Origin: an uncultured Bradyrhizobium sp.
Lineage (GTDB): Bacteria > Pseudomonadota > Alphaproteobacteria > Rhizobiales > Xanthobacteraceae
Length of the DNA: 64,000 nucleotides
Assembly: GCF_936928535.1 (NCBI RefSeq)
Contig: NZ_CAKZHY010000171.1
Coordinates: 62,001-126,000, forward strand
Reading direction: 5' to 3'
Positions 42,574 through 51,876 of the stretch are shown here, in pieces. A program made the translations under genes and the position numbers. Under the pieces are notes generated by a model that was given only the letters and a program-made list of their open reading frames with translations, was not told the DNA's origin and did not search any database. How positions within the stretch are numbered: the first letter of the stretch is position 1; the number at the start of each line of letters is the position of its first letter.

Positions 42574-43572
42574 GTGGCAGATATGGCTGTCGAGAGCAAT
42601 GTGATTGATGCCGCCGGTCCGTATGATCGCGCCAAGGCTTTGAGCGCGTTCAAGCTCGGCGACGTCACCTTCTACTGGATCACGCGGCTCAGCGCGATTT
42701 CGGTGCTTCTCATTCTCGGTGGCATCATCGTTTCGCTGATCATCGGCGCTATCCCGGCGATGAAGGAATACGGCTTCGCGTTCCTGTGGACGCAGCGCTG
42801 GGCGCCGTCGGCGGATCCGCCCGTGCTCGGCGCGCTCGGACCGATGTACGGCACGGTCGTCACCTCGTTCATCGCGATGCTGATCGCCATTCCGGTCGGT
42901 TTGGGCATTGCGATCTTCCTGACCGAGCTGTGCCCGCAATGGGCTCGCCGCCCGATCGGCATGGCGATCGAGCTGCTCGCGGGCATTCCCTCGATCATCT
43001 ACGGCATGTGGGGCTTCTTCGTGCTGGGGCCGTTCCTGGCCAACAACTTCCAGCCCTTGATGATCAAGATCTTCGACGGCGTCCCCGTGCTCGGCGCGAT
43101 CTTCGCGGGTCCCCCGTCCTATCTCAGCCTGTTCAACGCCGCGCTGATCCTCGCGATCATGGTGCTGCCCTTCATCACCTCGATCTCGGTCGACGTGTTC
43201 AAGACGGTGCCGCCGGTGTTGAAAGAAGCCGCCTACGGTGTCGGCTGCACCACCTGGGAAGTCGTGCGCAGCGTGGTGATCCCCTACACCCGCGTCGGCA
43301 TCATCGGCGGCGTCATGCTGGCGCTGGGCCGTGCGCTCGGCGAGACCATGGCGGTGACGTTCATCATCGGCAATTCGTTCCGCATCTCGTCGTCGATCTT
43401 CGCGCCGGGCACCACCATCTCGGCGGCGATCGCATCCGAATTCGCCGAGAGCGACGGCCTGCACCAGTCCGGCCTGATCCTGCTCGGCTTGTTGCTGTTC
43501 GTGCTGACGTTCTTCGTGCTCGCCGGCGCCCGGCTGATGCTGCTGCGCCTGGAAAAGAAGGCGGGAAAGTAA
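42574..43572 (+). CDS. pstC: phosphate ABC transporter permease PstC
   Basis: The 332-residue permease has six membrane segments and the coupling motif EAAYGVGCTTWEVVRSVVIP. Upstream in-frame starts exist (TTG at 42439, ATG at 42487). The GTG at 42574 has AGGGGATC before it and gives a normal length; an ATG at 42583 is also possible. A 140-base gap from pstS is longer than usual within this operon. Confidence 0.9.
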   Translation: MADMAVESNVIDAAGPYDRAKALSAFKLGDVTFYWITRLSAISVLLILGGIIVSLIIGAIPAMKEYGFAFLWTQRWAPSADPPVLGALGPMYGTVVTSFIAMLIAIPVGLGIAIFLTELCPQWARRPIGMAIELLAGIPSIIYGMWGFFVLGPFLANNFQPLMIKIFDGVPVLGAIFAGPPSYLSLFNAALILAIMVLPFITSISVDVFKTVPPVLKEAAYGVGCTTWEVVRSVVIPYTRVGIIGGVMLALGRALGETMAVTFIIGNSFRISSSIFAPGTTISAAIASEFAESDGLHQSGLILLGLLLFVLTFFVLAGARLMLLRLEKKAGK

Positions 43573-43573
43573 C

Positions 43574-44419
43574 ATGAACCCGATTTACGCACGCCGCCGC
43601 CGCAAGGACATCGTGATTCGCGGGCTCTGCGTCGGTGCTGCCGCCTTCGGCGTCACCTGGCTCGCGCTGATCCTGATGACGCTGCTCTACAACGGCCTGT
43701 CCGGCCTCAGCCTCGACCTGTTCGTTTCGGACACGCCGCCGCCGGGCTCGACCGAAGGCGGCCTGCGCAACGCCATCGTCGGCTCGGTGATCATGACCGT
43801 GATCGGCGTCGGGATCGGCGCGCCGCTCGGCCTGTTCGCCGGGACCTATCTCGCCGAGTACGGCCGCAACGACAAGCTGACCTCGGTGATCCGTTTCATC
43901 AACGACATCCTGCTGTCGGCGCCCTCGATCATCATCGGCCTGTTCATCTATGGCGCCGTGGTGGTGCCGATGCGCGGCTTCTCGGCGATCGCAGGCTCGC
44001 TCGCGCTGGCCGTCATCGTGATCCCCGTCGTGCTGCGTACGACCGAGGACATGCTGCTGCTGGTGCCGAATGCGCTGCGTGAAGCGGCCTCCGCGCTCGG
44101 CCTGCCGCGCTCGCTGGTGATCAAGCGCATCGCCTATCGGGCGGCGCGCTCGGGCCTCATCACCGGCGTCATGCTGGCCACCGCTCGTGTCGCCGGTGAG
44201 ACCGCGCCGCTGCTCTTCACCGCGCTGTCGAACCAGTTCTTCAGCCTCGGCTTGAACAAGACGATGGCCAACCTGCCGGTGACCATCAACAACTTCGTGC
44301 AGAGTCCCTACGCCTACTGGAAGCAGTTGGCCTGGAGTGGCGCTCTGCTGATCACATTGACAGTGCTTGCCCTGAACATTGGCGCGCGCCTTCTGAGCGC
44401 CGAGAGGACCGCAAAATGA
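43574..44419 (+). CDS. pstA: phosphate ABC transporter permease PstA
   Basis: The 281-residue permease has six membrane segments, the GTYLAEYG segment after the second one, and the coupling motif EAASALGLPRSLVIKRIAY. It begins one base after pstC and overlaps pstB by four bases. Confidence 0.94.
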   Translation: MNPIYARRRRKDIVIRGLCVGAAAFGVTWLALILMTLLYNGLSGLSLDLFVSDTPPPGSTEGGLRNAIVGSVIMTVIGVGIGAPLGLFAGTYLAEYGRNDKLTSVIRFINDILLSAPSIIIGLFIYGAVVVPMRGFSAIAGSLALAVIVIPVVLRTTEDMLLLVPNALREAASALGLPRSLVIKRIAYRAARSGLITGVMLATARVAGETAPLLFTALSNQFFSLGLNKTMANLPVTINNFVQSPYAYWKQLAWSGALLITLTVLALNIGARLLSAERTAK

Positions 44420-45237
44420 GCGATATGTCTGTATCCGTCAGTACGCCCGCTGTTCATCCCGGCTCGCACCCGCTGCCCGAAGCCCCGGCCAAGGTGACGG
44501 TGCGCAACCTCAACTTCTATTACGGCGAGCACCACGCGCTGAAGAACATCAACCTGGCGCTCGGCACCAACCGCGTCACGGCCTTCATCGGCCCGTCCGG
44601 TTGCGGCAAGTCGACCCTGCTGCGCATCTTCAACCGGATGTACGACCTCTATCCGGGCCAGCGCGTCACCGGTCAGCTGATGCTCGACCAGACCAACATC
44701 CTCGACCCCAAGCTGGACCTCAATTTGCTGCGCGCCCGCGTCGGCATGGTGTTCCAGAAGCCGACGCCGTTCCCGATGACGATCTACGAGAACATCGCCT
44801 TCGGCATCCGCCTCTATGAAAAGATCTCGAAGTCCGAGATGGACGACCGCGTCGAGAAGGCGCTGCGCGGCGGCGCGCTCTGGAACGAGGTCAAGGACAA
44901 GCTCAACGCCTCCGGCCTTTCGCTCTCCGGCGGACAGCAGCAGCGCCTCTGCATCGCCCGCACCGTCGCGGTGCGGCCTGAAGTGATTTTGTTCGACGAG
45001 CCCTGCTCGGCGCTCGACCCGATCTCGACCGCCAAGGTCGAGGAGCTGATCCAGGAACTGTCCGAGAATTACACGATCGCGATCGTCACCCACAACATGC
45101 AGCAGGCGGCGCGCGTCTCGGACAAGACCGCCTTCATGTATCTCGGCGAGCTGATCGAGTTCGACGACACCAGCAAGATCTTCACGTCGCCGTCGGACCG
45201 GCGCACGCAGGATTACATTACCGGCCGGTTCGGCTGA
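44416..45237 (+). CDS. pstB: phosphate ABC transporter ATP-binding protein PstB
   Basis: The 273-residue ATPase has Walker A GPSGCGKST, FQKPTPFPMTIYENIAFG, the signature LSGGQQQRLCIART, Walker B VILFDEPCSALDPIS and VTHNMQQAARVSD. These mark PstB precisely. An N-terminal extension of about 25 residues precedes the ATPase core. Confidence 0.95.
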   Translation: MSDMSVSVSTPAVHPGSHPLPEAPAKVTVRNLNFYYGEHHALKNINLALGTNRVTAFIGPSGCGKSTLLRIFNRMYDLYPGQRVTGQLMLDQTNILDPKLDLNLLRARVGMVFQKPTPFPMTIYENIAFGIRLYEKISKSEMDDRVEKALRGGALWNEVKDKLNASGLSLSGGQQQRLCIARTVAVRPEVILFDEPCSALDPISTAKVEELIQELSENYTIAIVTHNMQQAARVSDKTAFMYLGELIEFDDTSKIFTSPSDRRTQDYITGRFG

Positions 45238-45247
45238 GGAGACGGAC

Positions 45248-45964
45248 ATGGGTTCTGAACATACCGCAAAGGCCTTCGACACCGACCTCCAGGAACTGAC
45301 CAGATCAGTTGCGGAAATGGGCGGCCTCGCCGAGCGCATGATCGTCGATTCCGTCGACGCACTGATCCGTCGCGACGTCGCGCTCGGCCAGCGCGTCGTC
45401 GCCACCGACGTCGAGATCGACGCGCTGCAGAAGAGGATCGAGGAGCACGCCGTGCTCACCATCGCCCGCCGCCAGCCGATGGCGGTGGACTTGCGCGAAA
45501 TCGTCGGCGCGATGCGCGTCGCGACCGATCTCGAGCGGATCGGTGATCTCGCCAAGAACATGGGCAAGCGCGTCGCGGCGCTGGAGACGGATTTCCATCC
45601 GCTCAAGCTGTTCCGCGGTCTCGAACACATGACCGACCTCGTGCAGCAGCAGGTCAAGTCGGTGCTGGACGCCTATGCCGCGCACGATCTGCCGGCGGCG
45701 ATGGCGGTGTGGAAGGGCGATGAGGAAGTCGACGCCATCTGCACCTCGCTGTTCCGCGAGCTCCTCACCTACATGATGGAGGATCCGCGCAACATCTCGT
45801 TCTGCATCCATCTGATGTTCTGTGCCAAGAACATCGAGCGGATCGGCGACCACGCCACCAACATCGCCGAGACCGTGTTCTACATGATCGAAGGCCAGGC
45901 CATCACCGACAAGCGGCCGAAGGGCGACATGACGACCTTCGCCACGACGATCCCCAATACCTGA
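45248..45964 (+). CDS. phoU: phosphate transport regulator PhoU
   Basis: The 238-residue all-helical protein has two three-helix repeats with the metal-site pattern ATDLERIGDLAKNM and CAKNIERIGDHATNIAE. PhoU links PstSCAB to PhoR and keeps PhoB inactive when phosphate is plentiful. It lies 10 bases after pstB. Confidence 0.95.
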   Translation: MGSEHTAKAFDTDLQELTRSVAEMGGLAERMIVDSVDALIRRDVALGQRVVATDVEIDALQKRIEEHAVLTIARRQPMAVDLREIVGAMRVATDLERIGDLAKNMGKRVAALETDFHPLKLFRGLEHMTDLVQQQVKSVLDAYAAHDLPAAMAVWKGDEEVDAICTSLFRELLTYMMEDPRNISFCIHLMFCAKNIERIGDHATNIAETVFYMIEGQAITDKRPKGDMTTFATTIPNT

Positions 45965-45986
45965 ATCCTCAAGGAGCGACGACCCC

Positions 45987-46700
45987 ATGGGCGCACGCAT
46001 TATGGTGGTTGAAGACGAGGAAGCTCTCACCGAGCTGCTTCGCTACAACCTCGAAGGCGACGGCTATGACGTCGAGACGGTGATGCGCGGCGACGACGCC
46101 GACACCCGCCTCAAGGAGCACATTCCCGACCTGATCGTGCTCGACTGGATGCTGCCGGGTCTGTCCGGTATCGAGCTGTGCCGCCGGCTGCGCGCGCGTT
46201 CCGACACCAAGCAGCTGCCGATCATTATGCTCACCGCGCGCGGCGAGGAGAGCGAGCGTGTCAGGGGCCTTGCGACCGGCGCCGACGATTACATCGTCAA
46301 GCCGTTCTCCGTGCCCGAGCTCCTGGCGCGCGTAAAAGGCCTGCTGCGGCGCGCCAGCCCGGAGCGGCTCGCGACCGTCCTTGCTTTCGGCGACATCGAG
46401 CTCGATCGCGAGAAGCGTCGCGTGGCGCGCTCGGGCCGGCCGATCGATCTCGGCCCGACCGAATATCGCCTGCTGGAGTTCTTCCTGGAACATCCCGGCC
46501 GGGTGTTCTCGCGCGAGCAGCTGCTCGACAGCGTCTGGGGTCGCGACATCTATATCGACGAACGCACCGTCGACGTGCATATCGGCCGCCTGCGCAAGCT
46601 GCTCAATCTCGGCCGCGAGCAGGACCCGATCCGCACCGTCCGCGGCGCCGGCTACGCGCTCGACGATCGCTTTGCCAAGGCCGAGCAGACATCGGGTTGA
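45987..46700 (+). CDS. phoB: phosphate response regulator PhoB
   Basis: The 237-residue OmpR-type regulator has a receiver domain (D10, phospho-acceptor D53 in VLDWMLPG, K near 105 in VKPFSVPEL) and a winged-helix DNA-binding domain (RTVDVHIGRLRKLL, GAGYAL). Its target is the PHO box seen at 41302. It is the last gene of the operon and is followed by a strong terminator. Confidence 0.95.
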   Translation: MGARIMVVEDEEALTELLRYNLEGDGYDVETVMRGDDADTRLKEHIPDLIVLDWMLPGLSGIELCRRLRARSDTKQLPIIMLTARGEESERVRGLATGADDYIVKPFSVPELLARVKGLLRRASPERLATVLAFGDIELDREKRRVARSGRPIDLGPTEYRLLEFFLEHPGRVFSREQLLDSVWGRDIYIDERTVDVHIGRLRKLLNLGREQDPIRTVRGAGYALDDRFAKAEQTSG

Positions 46701-46723
46701 TTGAGCTGAAAGCCAGGCAAAAC

Positions 46724-46756
46724 AAAAAAAGCGCGCCTAGTGGCGCGCTTTTCTTT
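46724..46756 (+). terminator. intrinsic terminator after phoB (bidirectional)
   Basis: AAAAAAAGCGCGCC-TAGT-GGCGCGCTTTTCTTTT forms a ten-base stem with A tract on one side and T tract on the other, so it can also end transcripts from the minus-strand gcrA gene. Confidence 0.92.
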
Positions 46757-46799
46757 TGGTCCCGACTTGTCGCCGGAACGATATCGTCTAAAGCCGCAT

Positions 46800-47312
46800 T
46801 CAGCGCGTGCTTGGCTTGGCCGGTGCGCGGCGGCGATCGGCCGCCGGCTGATAGGCGACGCGCGAGTGCTGGGCGCAGTAGGGCAGGCCGGACAGGGCCT
46901 TGCCGCCGCAGAAGAAGAAATCCGGGCTCGAGGGATCGCCGACCGGCCAGTGGCAGGTCGCCTCGTTCAGCTCCAGCAGCGACAGCCGCTGGCTCATCGG
47001 CACAACGTTGTCGTACGTGACCGGTTCAGCCTCGACCTCGACCTCGAAGGCCTGCGCCAGCGCGGTGTTGCCGCGCGCGATGGGGCGGCTCACCCGCATC
47101 ATGTGCTGCGCGGGACGCGCCTTGCGCGGCCGGGGAGCGGCTGATGAGGGGCTCTTGGCGCGGCCCGACAGGCCGAGCCTGTGCACCTTGCCGATCACGG
47201 CGTTGCGGGTCACGTTACCAAGCTCAGCCGCGATCTGGCTGGCCGAAAGTCCGGCCTCCCAGAGCTTTTTCAGCTGCTCGACGCGATCATCTGACCAGGT
47301 CAAAACCGTCAT
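46800..47312 (-). CDS. gcrA: GcrA cell-cycle regulator
   Basis: The 170-residue protein has the GcrA N-terminal helix-turn-helix (TWSDDRVEQLKKLWEAGLSASQIA and VTRNAVIGKVHRLGL) and the C-terminal region with conserved C/H residues (ATCHWPVGDP, FCGGKALSGLPYCAQHS). GcrA binds sigma70 and promoters carrying methylated GANTC. The ATG at 47312 gives the canonical MTVLTWSDD start. Confidence 0.94.
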   Translation of the reverse strand: MTVLTWSDDRVEQLKKLWEAGLSASQIAAELGNVTRNAVIGKVHRLGLSGRAKSPSSAAPRPRKARPAQHMMRVSRPIARGNTALAQAFEVEVEAEPVTYDNVVPMSQRLSLLELNEATCHWPVGDPSSPDFFFCGGKALSGLPYCAQHSRVAYQPAADRRRAPAKPSTR

Positions 47313-47633
47313 TGCACCCTTTCCTTCGCCGGCGCCTGCCATCCTGGGGCCTCACGACGAATGCCTAAGCCTCGAAAAACCCGTGCCGCCAGAATCCCTT
47401 AAGGCTCGCCGGGCGCGCGTAGTGCGCCCGAACGTTTACGCCGGTACATGAGGACTCTTGGAATCAGAACCGCTGCACGAGATGTCGTATCTGACAAGCC
47501 AAACGCTACAATATGGCGTGACTCGCGCGCAAGAGTCCGCCGACTCGCTTCCACATGTTCCGTGGCGAAAATCCCGCAAAATCGCCACCGCAAGACTACG
47601 GATTCAGCATTTCGCGAGGCTTTCCGGGCGGCA

Positions 47634-47661
47634 TTGACACCCGTATTGCCAGGCATAAGAT
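47634..47661 (+). promoter_or_regulatory. sigma70-type promoter of the argD operon
   Basis: TTGACA (47634-47639) and TAAGAT (47656-47661) are separated by 16 bases. A start site near 47668 places the hairpin at 47669-47693 at the very 5' end of the mRNA. Confidence 0.7.
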
Positions 47662-47668
47662 AGTTGTG

Positions 47669-47693
47669 CGTGCCGCCCTTAAAAGGCGGCACG
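47669..47693 (+). promoter_or_regulatory. 5' leader hairpin of argD with trailing T-rich tract
   Basis: CGTGCCGCC (47669-47677) pairs with GGCGGCACG (47685-47693) around a seven-base loop, and TTTCGTTTT follows. This has the form of an intrinsic terminator in the leader, which suggests attenuation or a 5' stabilising stem. It lies about 85 bases before the argD ATG. Confidence 0.55.
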
Positions 47694-47777
47694 TTTCGTT
47701 TTCCGGACCAAATGACGCGCTGCGCCATGCGTGTTCAGGCCGTCCGAAACATCTTGATGACCATCAAAGAGACCGTC

Positions 47778-48980
47778 ATGACCAACAGCGCAGCGCCGCA
47801 TTTGCTCCCCGTTTTCGCCAGGGCCGACATCGGTTTTGAGCGCGGTGAAGGCGTCTGGTTGATCGCAACCAATGGCGATCGCTATCTCGATTTCACCTCG
47901 GGCGTGGCGGTGAATGCGCTCGGCCATGCCCATCCGGCGCTGGTCAAGGCGCTGCAGGAGCAGGCCACCAAGCTCTGGCACATGTCGAACCTGTTCCAGA
48001 GCCCTGATGGCGAGAAGCTCGCTGCGCGCCTCTGCAGCGAGAGCTTTGCCGACTTCGTGTTCTTCTGCAATTCCGGCGCCGAAGCGCTCGAGGGCGTGAT
48101 CAAGCTGGTCCGCCATCATCACTTCTCCAAGGGGCATCCGGAGCGCTACCGCATCATCACCTTCGAAGGCGCCTTCCACGGCCGCACGCTGGCGACGCTG
48201 GCGGCGACCGGATCGGCAAAATACCTCGAAGGCTATGGTCCGCCGATGGAAGGCTTCGACCAGATCCCACATGGCGACATCGAGGCCGTGAAGAAGGCGA
48301 TCGGCCCGCACACCGCCGGCATCTTGATCGAGCCGATCCAGGGCGAGGGTGGCGTGCGTTCGGCGCCTCCAGGCTTCCTCAAGGCGCTTCGCCAGCTCTG
48401 CGACGAGAAGGGTCTGCTGCTTGCGTTCGACGAGGTCCAGACCGGCATGGGCCGCACCGGCGATCTGTTTGCCCACCGCCGCACCGGCGTCACACCCGAT
48501 GTGATGTCGCTGGCGAAGGCGCTCGGCGGCGGTTTCCCGATCGGCGCGATCCTGGCGACTGCGGATGCGGCCGCCGGCATGGGGCCCGGCTCGCATGGCT
48601 CGACCTTCGGCGGCAACCCGCTGGCGATCGCGGCGGCGAACGCCGTGCTCGACGTCATGCTCAAGCCCGGCTTCTTCGACCACGTGCAGAAGATGTCGCT
48701 GCTGCTCAAGCAGAAGCTCGCCTCCGTGATCGACCGTCACCCCGATATCGTCAGCGAAATTCGCGGCGAGGGGCTTCTGATCGGTATCAAGGCCGTGGTG
48801 CCATCAGGTGACCTGGTCGCAGCCTTGCGCAACGAGAAGCTGCTCACGGTCGGCGCTGGCGACAATGTCGTGCGTTTCCTGCCGCCCTTGATCGTCACCG
48901 AAGCAGAAATCGAAGACAGCATCGGGCGGCTCGAACGCGCCTGCACCACGCTGTCGGGCAACAAGCGGGCGGCAAGCTAA
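47778..48980 (+). CDS. argD: acetylornithine aminotransferase ArgD
   Basis: The 400-residue class III aminotransferase has SGVAVNALGHAHP, FCNSGAEALEG, the AFHGRTLATLAATG segment, LLAFDEVQTGMGRTG and the PLP lysine in SLAKALGGGFPIGA. It makes N-acetylornithine in arginine biosynthesis. The ATG at 47778 has AAGAGA upstream; an in-frame ATG at 47757 is an alternative. Its TAA overlaps the argF ATG. Confidence 0.94.
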   Translation: MTNSAAPHLLPVFARADIGFERGEGVWLIATNGDRYLDFTSGVAVNALGHAHPALVKALQEQATKLWHMSNLFQSPDGEKLAARLCSESFADFVFFCNSGAEALEGVIKLVRHHHFSKGHPERYRIITFEGAFHGRTLATLAATGSAKYLEGYGPPMEGFDQIPHGDIEAVKKAIGPHTAGILIEPIQGEGGVRSAPPGFLKALRQLCDEKGLLLAFDEVQTGMGRTGDLFAHRRTGVTPDVMSLAKALGGGFPIGAILATADAAAGMGPGSHGSTFGGNPLAIAAANAVLDVMLKPGFFDHVQKMSLLLKQKLASVIDRHPDIVSEIRGEGLLIGIKAVVPSGDLVAALRNEKLLTVGAGDNVVRFLPPLIVTEAEIEDSIGRLERACTTLSGNKRAAS

Positions 48981-49903
48981 TGAGCAAGACGCCAAAACAC
49001 TTCCTCGATATCAACGAGCTGCCGCTGTCGGAGCTCAAGAGCATGCTCGCGGCCTCCTCCGCCATGAAGGCGAAGCAGAAAGCGCATCAGCCGGTGAAGC
49101 CGCTCGAAGGCAAGACGCTGGCGATGATCTTCGAGCGCCCATCGACCCGCACGCGCGTCTCGTTCGATGTTGCCATGCGGCAGCTCGGCGGTGAGCCCAT
49201 CATGCTCACCGGTGCCGAAATGCAGCTCGGCCGCGGCGAGACCATCGCCGACACGGCGCGCGTGCTGTCGCGCTATGTCGACGCCATCATGATCCGCATC
49301 CTCAACCACGAGGCGCTGCTGGAGCTCGCGCAGTATGCGACGGTGCCCGTGATCAACGGCCTGACGCGGCGCTCGCATCCGTGCCAGGTCATGGCCGACC
49401 TGATGACCTATGAAGAGCATCGCGGCCCGATCGAGGGGCGGACCGTGGCCTGGACCGGCGACGACAACAACGTGCTGGCGTCCTGGGCGCATGCCGCCGA
49501 GCGCTTCAAGTTCAAGCTCAACGTCGCAACGCCGCCGGAGCTCGCCCCGAAGAAGGTGATGCGCGACTGGATCAAGGCGACCAATGCGCCGATCGTGCTC
49601 GGCACCGATCCCGAAGCCGCCGTGAAGGGCGCCGATTGCGTCGTCACCGACACCTGGGTGTCGATGGGCGACAAGGAAGGCGAGCACCGTCACAACGTGC
49701 TCAAGCCCTACCAGGTCAATGCCAAGCTGATGTCGCTGGCCAAGCCCGACGCGTTGTTCATGCACTGCCTGCCCGCCCATCGCGGCGAGGAGGTCACCGA
49801 CGAGGTGATCGACGGTCCGCAATCGGTCGTGTTCGACGAGGCCGAAAACCGCCTGCACGCGCAGAAGGGCATTCTGGCCTGGTGCTTCGACGCGGTGAAA
49901 TAA
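48980..49903 (+). CDS. argF: ornithine carbamoyltransferase ArgF
   Basis: The 307-residue enzyme has the carbamoyl-phosphate loop RPSTRTRVSF, the HPCQ motif, and HCLPAHRGEE, all diagnostic. It converts ornithine and carbamoyl phosphate to citrulline. Start and stop overlap with argD (TAATG), so they form one translational unit. Confidence 0.95.
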   Translation: MSKTPKHFLDINELPLSELKSMLAASSAMKAKQKAHQPVKPLEGKTLAMIFERPSTRTRVSFDVAMRQLGGEPIMLTGAEMQLGRGETIADTARVLSRYVDAIMIRILNHEALLELAQYATVPVINGLTRRSHPCQVMADLMTYEEHRGPIEGRTVAWTGDDNNVLASWAHAAERFKFKLNVATPPELAPKKVMRDWIKATNAPIVLGTDPEAAVKGADCVVTDTWVSMGDKEGEHRHNVLKPYQVNAKLMSLAKPDALFMHCLPAHRGEEVTDEVIDGPQSVVFDEAENRLHAQKGILAWCFDAVK

Positions 49904-49938
49904 TTGGGTGATGGAGCGGTAGCTGCGCCACCCTCCAC

Positions 49939-50082
49939 CGTCATCCCGGACAAGCGGCGCGCCGATCCGGGATCCATAACCACAGGACGTTCTGTGGCGA
50001 GGACTCGGAGTTGTCATCTCGCGCGCTGACGTAGTCCTGTGGTTATGGATCCCGGGCTCGCGCTTCGCGCGCCCCGGGACGA
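49939..50082. repeat. dispersed palindromic repeat between argF and hslO
   Basis: GTCATCCCGG...GATCCATAACCACAGGAC at the left is mirrored by GTCCTGTGGTTATGGATC...CCCCGGGACGAC at the right, giving a long composite hairpin. It lies within a co-directional run and may separate hslO from the arginine genes. Confidence 0.88.
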
Positions 50083-50178
50083 CACCGAGTTTGTGGTGCG
50101 TTCGAGCGATCATCACTGCGTCCCGGATTGCCGGCCGCCCCCTTCCATTCCGCCCCCTCCGACCCCAGATAAAGCGCC

Positions 50179-51186
50179 ATGGTTTCCCAATCCCCTGACA
50201 TGAAAACCGGGTCTGAAGGCCCGGTTCGCGCGCCATCCGCGGTTCCGATCGATGACGCTGTGCTGCCTTACGAGGTCGACGCGCTCGATGTGCGTGGCCG
50301 CCTGGTGCGGCTTGGCCCGGCGCTCGACGAGATCCTGACCAAGCACGATTATCCCGCTGCCGTGGGCAAGCTGCTCGGCGAGGCCATCGTGCTGACGACG
50401 CTGCTCGGCTCGGCGCTGAAATTCGAGGGACGCTTCATCCTGCAGGCCCAGACCGACGGCCCGGTGTCGTTCCTGGTGGTGGACTATCAGGCGCCGGATC
50501 GCCTGCGCGCCTATGCGCGCTTCGATGCCGCGCGCCTCGGCGGCGCCAGGGATTCGGGCACGCTGCTCGGCAGCGGCCATCTCGCCATGACCATCGACCA
50601 GGGGCCCGACATGAGCCGCTACCAGGGCCTGGTCGCGCTCGATGGCGGCAGCCTGGAAGACGCCGCCCACGAATATTTCCTGCGCTCCGAGCAGATCCCG
50701 ACGCGCGTGCGCCTCGCGGTCGGCGAGGAGTGGCGATCGAGCGACGGTGGCAAGCACCGCTGGCGCGCCGGCGGCATGCTGATGCAATTCCTGCCGAAGG
50801 CGCCTGAGCGCGCGCGGCAGGCCGACCTGCATCCCGGCGATGCGCCCGAGGGCCTCGAGGTTCACAGCGTCGCCGAAGACGACGCCTGGGTCGAGGCACG
50901 CTCGCTGATCGAGACGGTCGAGGACGTCGAGCTGATCGATCCCGATCTCTCCGGCGAGCGCCTGCTCTATCGCCTCTTCCACGAGCGCGGCGTGCGCGTG
51001 TTCAATCCGCTGGTCCTGAAAGCGCAATGCTCCTGCTCGCGCAACGCAGTTGCCTCCATGCTGAAGAGCTTCTCGCCCGACGACCGCAACGCCATGGTCA
51101 AGGACGACAAGGTTGTCGTGACCTGCGAGTTCTGCTCGTCGGTGTACGAGTTCACGCCGGATGAAGCGGGCGTCGAGGACGCGTAA
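50179..51186 (+). CDS. hslO: redox-regulated chaperone Hsp33
   Basis: The 335-residue protein has the Hsp33 core (HDYPAAVGKLLGEAIVLTTLLG) and the C-terminal zinc/redox switch CSCS and CEFC. Zinc loss and disulphide formation during oxidative stress activate its holdase function. This gene follows argDF in many alphaproteobacteria. Confidence 0.95.
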   Translation: MVSQSPDMKTGSEGPVRAPSAVPIDDAVLPYEVDALDVRGRLVRLGPALDEILTKHDYPAAVGKLLGEAIVLTTLLGSALKFEGRFILQAQTDGPVSFLVVDYQAPDRLRAYARFDAARLGGARDSGTLLGSGHLAMTIDQGPDMSRYQGLVALDGGSLEDAAHEYFLRSEQIPTRVRLAVGEEWRSSDGGKHRWRAGGMLMQFLPKAPERARQADLHPGDAPEGLEVHSVAEDDAWVEARSLIETVEDVELIDPDLSGERLLYRLFHERGVRVFNPLVLKAQCSCSRNAVASMLKSFSPDDRNAMVKDDKVVVTCEFCSSVYEFTPDEAGVEDA

Positions 51187-51194
51187 CGAGCTAT

Positions 51195-51287
51195 CGTAGG
51201 GTGGGCAAAGGCGCACTTGCGCCGTGCCCACGATCTCTGGACGATGGCGGAAAGACGTGGGCACGCTTCGCTTTGCCCACCCTACGG
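51195..51287. repeat. dispersed palindromic repeat, CGTAGGGTGGGCAAAG type
   Basis: CGTAGGGTGGGCAAAGGCGC at the left pairs with CTTTGCCCACCCTACG at the right, with an inner GTGCCCACG/CGTGGGCAC stem. A related half copy is at 54939-55014. It lies between convergent hslO and apaG. Confidence 0.85.
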
Positions 51288-51302
51288 CACCTGCGCCCAC
51301 CC

Positions 51303-51695
51303 CTAATTCAACACCCGCTTATTATCAGGGCTATCCAGCGAGAACGTCGGCACGTCGATCTCGAAGCGCTCGCCGGTTTCGCTGACCATCAGATAGCGGC
51401 CCGTCATGAAGCCGGAGGCGGTGGAGAGTGGCACGCCCGAGGTGTATTCGAAGCGCTCGCCCGGGGCGAGGGTCGGCTGCTCGCCGACGACGCCTTCGCC
51501 CTTGACCTCCTGCTGGCGGCCCGAGGCATCGGTGATGATCCAGTGCCGCGTCTTGAGCTGCACGGTCTCGTCGCCCGAATTGGTGATCACGATGGTATAG
51601 GACCAGAAATACCGCGAGCGGTCGGCCGAGGACTGTTCCGGAACAAAGTTCGGCTCGACGGTCACTTCGATCTGGCGGGTCACGGCGCGGTACAT
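51303..51695 (-). CDS. apaG: ApaG family protein (DUF525)
   Basis: The 130-residue beta-sandwich protein has the ApaG pattern FWSYTIVITNSGDETVQLKTRHW in outline and VVGEQPTLAPGERFEYTSG. It is a fibronectin-type fold of unclear function, linked in enterobacteria to Co/Mg handling and Ap4A metabolism. The ATG at 51695 (MYRAVTRQI) matches the family; in-frame ATGs at 51704 and upstream are possible. Confidence 0.92.
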   Translation of the reverse strand: MYRAVTRQIEVTVEPNFVPEQSSADRSRYFWSYTIVITNSGDETVQLKTRHWIITDASGRQQEVKGEGVVGEQPTLAPGERFEYTSGVPLSTASGFMTGRYLMVSETGERFEIDVPTFSLDSPDNKRVLN

Positions 51696-51876
51696 GGTTG
51701 CCATCATAAACGAAAACCCTGCCAGGAACCAAACGCCGCAGCCGGCCCTGGCGACATCCTCCCGCCCGAATTCACGGAGAAGTAGACCCCGATGTGATCC
51801 GGCCGCTTTGCGAGGCGGCGATCGGACCGGTACACTCCTGAAACGTCGCGATTTGCGGAAGGGTTTTTGGGCCCCC

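Larger units (their letters stand above)
47313..47777. other. intergenic region between divergent gcrA and argD
   Basis: These 465 bases hold a sigma70-like promoter for argD, a strong 5' hairpin and presumably the gcrA promoter. No credible gene is seen; short frames here are rich in arginine and lack ribosome-binding sites. Confidence 0.6.
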
